A stretch of DNA of 64,000 bases from Gottschalkiaceae bacterium SANA (GTDB taxonomy: Bacteria > Bacillota > Clostridia > Tissierellales > GPF-1). The notes below the pieces were generated by a model that saw only the letters and a program-made list of their open reading frames with translations, was not told where the DNA came from and ran no database searches. Position 1 is the stretch's first letter, and each line of letters opens with the position of its first letter. The stretch lies in contig AP028876.1 in NCBI GenBank assembly GCA_036323355.1, positions 3,426,294 to 3,490,293 on the forward strand, in the 5' to 3' direction. Position numbers and translations under genes: made by a program. Shown piece after piece: positions 61,272-64,000 of this stretch.

Positions 61272-61892
61272 TTTGATGTCAATAACAACGCGTCGATAGG
61301 GATCATCCCCAACGCTGTATGTCGAAATTCCCTCAAAGGATTGCAGAGCTGAATGAATAATTCGTCTCTCGTATGGATTCATCGGATCAAGCTTCACGCT
61401 TCGTCCTCTCCGTACCGCTTTATTTGCCATTTTATTGGCCAAATCAATTAAGGTTCTTTCGCGTTTTTCACGGTAATTCTCTGTATCAAGCAATACACGA
61501 ATATATTGATCCCGTCCCTTGTTGACAATCAAACTCAAAAGATATTGAATTGCATCCAAGGTATCTCCACGCTTGCCAATAATCACACCCATGTCATCAT
61601 GATTCTCACCAATAATTTCAACGTAGAGCTGTCCAGATTCTCGTTCGATTTCCACTTCGGATTTAATTTGCATTTGTGACAATAATTCCGTTAAAAATCG
61701 CTCTGCCATAAAAACAGGATCCTTATCAGCAATTACCTTCACCTTTGCTTCTTTTCCACCCAGACCCAAAAATCCTTTCCCGGGTTCCTCTAAAATTTCA
61801 ACACTAACGTCCTCTGACAATAAATCTAAATCCTCTAAAGCCATTTCAATTGCTTCTTCCACGGTACTACCCGTTTTGATAATTTCTCTCAT
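61269..61892 (-). CDS. jag: RNA-binding protein Jag (KhpB, SpoIIIJ-associated)
   Basis: A 207-residue protein with a Jag-N domain (1-50; TGSTVEEAIEMALEDLDL), a KH domain (about 80-145; DDMGVIIGKRGDTLDAIQYLLSLIVN) and an R3H domain (about 150-207; LKMNPYERRIIHSALQ-type region, here LDPMNPYERRIIHSALQSF). It binds RNA in partnership with KhpA. Start at 61892 (MREIIKTG), after GGAGG. It is encoded next to yidC, as usual. Confidence 0.94.
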   Translation of the reverse strand: MREIIKTGSTVEEAIEMALEDLDLLSEDVSVEILEEPGKGFLGLGGKEAKVKVIADKDPVFMAERFLTELLSQMQIKSEVEIERESGQLYVEIIGENHDDMGVIIGKRGDTLDAIQYLLSLIVNKGRDQYIRVLLDTENYREKRERTLIDLANKMANKAVRRGRSVKLDPMNPYERRIIHSALQSFEGISTYSVGDDPYRRVVIDIK

Positions 61893-61926
61893 CGCAATCC
61901 TCCGCCTTTCATCGCTTCCGCGACGT

Positions 61927-62718
61927 TTATTCAGCCTTAGGCTTTCGATATTTTGCATAGAAGTATTTGTATTGGAATACAGAGAAAACATTGCTGATCG
62001 TCCAATAAATAGTTAAACCAACTGAATAGTTCAACGCAAACCAGAAAATCATTAAAGGCATCATGATCATCATGGATCGATTCATGGATTGTGCCATATC
62101 CTGACCGCCTGATGAAGATGATTGTTGCGCTGCCGTCGTCTTACTCATCAAATAGGTTGTAAATGCCGCTACCAAGGCCATGACTGGAATTGCTGCTCCA
62201 AGCAAAGGCAAGGATAAGCCGCCCAAGGAAATACCGTTTACAACACCATCTGCAAATACAAAATTCTCAGCTACACTAATATCTTTAACCCATAAAAACG
62301 CATGATTTAATGAATCATAAAACGCTTGATCGCCACTAAATACGTAACGAATCGGATCTCGCATGACACCGAAATAGGCAATAATAATCGGAAATTGAAT
62401 CAAAAGCGGTAGACATCCACCTAAGGGATTCACTCCATGCTCTTTATAAATTTCCGCAGTTTTCAATTGTAATGTTTTTGGATCATCTTTGTACTTTTTT
62501 TGCAGCTCCTGTAAGTGTGGTTGTATCTGCTGCATTTCCACCATAGATTTTTGTTGTTTGCCCATTAATGGCACCATCAAAAATTTGAAAATTATTGTTG
62601 TAATAATAATAGCAATTGAAAAGGCTGATAAAAAGCCAAAATCAAGGCCAATTGCATTCACTGCTGTATAGATAAAATGTAGTAGCTTGCCTAAGTACGT
62701 CGCCAGAAAATTTGTCAT
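61927..62718 (-). CDS. yidC: Membrane protein insertase YidC/OxaA (SpoIIIJ type)
   Basis: A 263-residue insertase with five membrane segments (near 5-25, 30-50, 105-125, 170-190, 215-240). LPLLIQFPIIIAYFGVMRDPI and MMPLMIFWFALNYSVGLTIYWTISN are core family regions. There is no lipobox in the N-terminal 25 residues, although many Firmicutes YidC are lipoproteins. It lacks the large periplasmic domain of proteobacteria. It follows yidD by 26 bases. Confidence 0.94.
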   Translation of the reverse strand: MTNFLATYLGKLLHFIYTAVNAIGLDFGFLSAFSIAIIITTIIFKFLMVPLMGKQQKSMVEMQQIQPHLQELQKKYKDDPKTLQLKTAEIYKEHGVNPLGGCLPLLIQFPIIIAYFGVMRDPIRYVFSGDQAFYDSLNHAFLWVKDISVAENFVFADGVVNGISLGGLSLPLLGAAIPVMALVAAFTTYLMSKTTAAQQSSSSGGQDMAQSMNRSMMIMMPLMIFWFALNYSVGLTIYWTISNVFSVFQYKYFYAKYRKPKAE

Positions 62719-62744
62719 CTAGGGTCCCCATTTCTCGAATTCTC

Positions 62745-62954
62745 TTATTTTAAAGGATCATATCCGCCTGGATGAAACGGGTGACATTTCAATACCCTTC
62801 GAACAGAAAGATATGTTCCCTTAAAAAAACCATATTTCTGATACGCTTGAATCGCATACTGTGAACAAGTCGGATAAAACCGGCAGTTTTTTCCCAGCAT
62901 TGGCGATATGAACTTCTGATACCCTCGTATGAGAAAAATCGCAATCATTTTCAT
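62745..62954 (-). CDS. yidD: Membrane protein insertion efficiency factor YidD
   Basis: A 69-residue protein. [32 protein letters not shown] and [16 protein letters not shown] contain the three conserved cysteines and the closing GGxDP motif of the family. It assists YidC-dependent insertion at the cytoplasmic face. It lies four bases from rnpA. Confidence 0.95.
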   Translation of the reverse strand: MKMIAIFLIRGYQKFISPMLGKNCRFYPTCSQYAIQAYQKYGFFKGTYLSVRRVLKCHPFHPGGYDPLK

Positions 62955-62958
62955 ACTC

Positions 62959-63297
62959 TCACCGCTTTTTCACCTTTGAAATTCGCATGATATGTTCCAT
63001 TGCGCTTTCAAGTTCTTCATACGATGCGCCATTTGCGTTTGCTCGCACAATAACAACCAGATCATTTCCTGTTGCTTGATCATAATCATTTTGTCTATAA
63101 ATTTCTTTTAAAACACGTTTTAATCGATTTCGTTCAGGGGCGTGGCCTACTTTCTTTGATATAGAAAAGCCAATCCTCGCAATGTTTTCTCCATTTGGCT
63201 TTTGATACAAAACCAAAAGACGATTTGCTCGAGACTTTCCTCTCCTATATACCTTTGCAAACTCACGACTCTTTTTGATCATCAAGATCGTACCCAT
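62959..63297 (-). CDS. rnpA: Ribonuclease P protein component
   Basis: A 112-residue basic RNA-binding protein that helps the RNase P RNA mature tRNA 5' ends. [28 protein letters not shown] contains the conserved RNR region. ATG at 63297 has GGAG upstream; a second ATG at 63282 is possible. It lies between yidD and rpmH, with a weak terminator in the rpmH-rnpA spacer. Confidence 0.94.
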   Translation of the reverse strand: MGTILMIKKSREFAKVYRRGKSRANRLLVLYQKPNGENIARIGFSISKKVGHAPERNRLKRVLKEIYRQNDYDQATGNDLVVIVRANANGASYEELESAMEHIMRISKVKKR

Positions 63298-63320
63298 TGG
63301 ACATATACTCCATAATTGAA

Positions 63321-63347
63321 TAAAAAGGCCACTAAAAAGTGACCTTT
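63321..63347 (-). terminator. Attenuating terminator between rpmH and rnpA
   Basis: On the minus strand AAAGGTCAC pairs with GTGGCCTTT (one G-U) across TTTTTA, followed by a T-rich tract. It would reduce transcription from rpmH into rnpA. Confidence 0.75.
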
Positions 63348-63348
63348 G

Positions 63349-63483
63349 TTATGCTGTTAATTTTTTTCTGCCTCTTGTTCGTCTTCTTTTTAGAATGTTT
63401 CTTCCACTCTTCGCTGCCATTCTCTTACGGAATCCATGTTCTTTCGATCTTTGTCGTTTTTTTGGTTGAAAAGTTCTTTTCAT
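63349..63483 (-). CDS. rpmH: Ribosomal protein L34
   Basis: A 44-residue, very basic ribosomal protein: [20 protein letters not shown] with the invariant C-terminal [12 protein letters not shown]. Start at 63483, after AGGAGG; the longer open frame upstream is noncoding. First gene of the rpmH-rnpA-yidD-yidC-jag run and the closest gene to oriC. Confidence 0.97.
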   Translation of the reverse strand: MKRTFQPKKRQRSKEHGFRKRMAAKSGRNILKRRRTRGRKKLTA

Positions 63484-63563
63484 TATTGCACCTCCTGTCC
63501 TACTGCGTATATCATTCACGATTAAACGCAAGGCTATCGTCAATTTCGTACCATTACCTGTCT

Positions 63564-63592
63564 ATTATAGAGAATGATCCGAAAGATGTCAA
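63564..63592 (-). promoter_or_regulatory. Consensus rpmH promoter
   Basis: On the minus strand TTGACA (63587-63592), 17 bases, TATAAT (63564-63569), a perfect sigma-A promoter 80 bases before the rpmH start codon. Confidence 0.9.
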
Positions 63593-63659
63593 GAAATTTC
63601 GCTACTTTCAGCAGTTCTTACCTATATATATAAATCCAGGAATTTTTTGAAAAAAAATA

Positions 63660-64000
63660 GTATCCACATTCCCTAGTAGGTAGGAAGTAGAATCAAAATA
63701 AGAAGTACAAAATCGTGGGGATAGTTATCAACAAGACCCCTATCCACAAGCTAACTTTCTGTGGATAAGCAATTGCAGTTTCCCTCCGTTTTTGGTATCA
63801 TAAGAATACGTTGTGGATATGTTATCAAGACAGTCACCAATGTGGTTGATTTGTGGATAAGGATGTGTATAACTCGACTGTTATCCACAATTTAGCTTGT
63901 AAATCCCCGTTTTCAGGGGTTTTTCTTGTGTATAAATCTATCTTATAACCTGTTGATATACAAGAATTTTTTACTCGTACTCGACTCTTATTCACAACTC
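63660..64000. other. oriC: Origin region with DnaA boxes upstream of dnaA
   Basis: The 341 bases hold about ten DnaA-box-like 9-mers. Perfect TTATCCACA/TGTGGATAA copies lie at 63760-63768, 63852-63860 and 63881-63889; one-mismatch copies at 63660-63668, 63725-63733, 63740-63748, 63812-63820, 63864-63872, 63927-63935 and 63988-63996. The rpmH-dnaA interval is the standard place for the Gram-positive origin. The dnaA gene itself would start beyond the right edge. The DNA unwinding element is not clearly identified. Confidence 0.92.
63901..63925 (+). terminator. Terminator-like hairpin in the origin region
   Basis: AATCCCC pairs with GGGGTT across GTTTTCA and is followed by TTTTC on the plus strand. 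It is placed to stop or attenuate plus-strand transcription heading to dnaA, or to shield the origin. Confidence 0.5.

Noticed and set aside
1..64000. CRISPR arrays, tRNA or rRNA genes, insertion sequences or prophage
   Set aside because: No regular spaced repeats, cloverleaf-like or rRNA-like sequence, transposase or phage genes were seen on either strand.

Overview
The window looks like the origin-proximal left arm of a low-GC Gram-positive chromosome, most likely a fermentative member of the Clostridia (inference). The right edge carries the conserved block rpmH-rnpA-yidD-yidC-jag-mnmE-mnmG-rsmG-noc-[GNAT]-parA-parB, followed on the right by a cluster of DnaA boxes that marks oriC upstream of an off-window dnaA. 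Other support comes from the split glycine decarboxylase (gcvPA/gcvPB), a PyrKD-type dihydroorotate dehydrogenase, a PyrR-type attenuator, mannose-family PTS genes, an Isc system led by IscR, consensus sigma-A promoters and strong AGGAGG ribosome sites. Most genes lie on the minus strand, co-directional with a fork leaving oriC leftwards; the plus-strand genes form short islands.

Layout, left to right. 0-4.4 kb: end of an unknown gene, a LysR regulator, and a divergent sulfur operon (two half-size YeeE/YedE transporters, two TusA copies identical in protein sequence, and a thioredoxin reductase fused to a Cys-less thioredoxin fold). 4.4-10.4 kb: glycine cleavage operon gcvT-H-PA-PB-lpdA behind a tandem glycine riboswitch with an intrinsic terminator. 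10.6-13.4 kb: a conserved unknown protein, a 25-residue microprotein under an RBS-sequestering hairpin, an HD-GYP protein and DUF5317. 13.4-20 kb: proC-cinA, a CstA transporter and a GGDEF-EAL protein. 20-23 kb: iscR-iscS-iscU and DUF554. 23.4-26.6 kb: pepT, and the lipoate genes lplA-lipA that would supply GcvH. 26.6-30.4 kb: a Na+/H+ antiporter, a thioredoxin under a CsoR-like operator, and proBA. 30.5-37.1 kb: HAD phosphatase, nucleoside hydrolase, diguanylate cyclase, a two-component system with two small envelope proteins, and a lipoprotein. 37.2-43 kb: pyrB-I-C-F-K-D-E with a PyrR attenuator. 43-51.4 kb: an amino-sugar locus with murQ, a mannose-family PTS, a cytosolic ceramidase-fold hydrolase, three SIS paralogues, a GntR regulator and a GNAT. 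51.5-64 kb: DUF4446, a cysteine desulfurase, a cre-linked 24-residue microprotein, and the chromosome segregation and origin block.

Three themes link the window. Sulfur and cofactor chemistry: sulfur import and relay, two cysteine desulfurase loci, lipoylation for glycine cleavage. Cyclic-di-GMP: three turnover proteins. Chromosome organisation: parA, parB, noc, two perfect parS sites and one perfect Noc site, with one parS inside a coding sequence and one inside a terminator stem. No rRNA, tRNA, CRISPR array, insertion sequence or prophage was seen.

The parts I consider least described are the murQ/PTS/ceramidase-fold/triple-SIS locus, the two microprotein units (11.3 kb and 53.3 kb), the Noc protein without its membrane-targeting N-terminus, and the split transporter with duplicated TusA.
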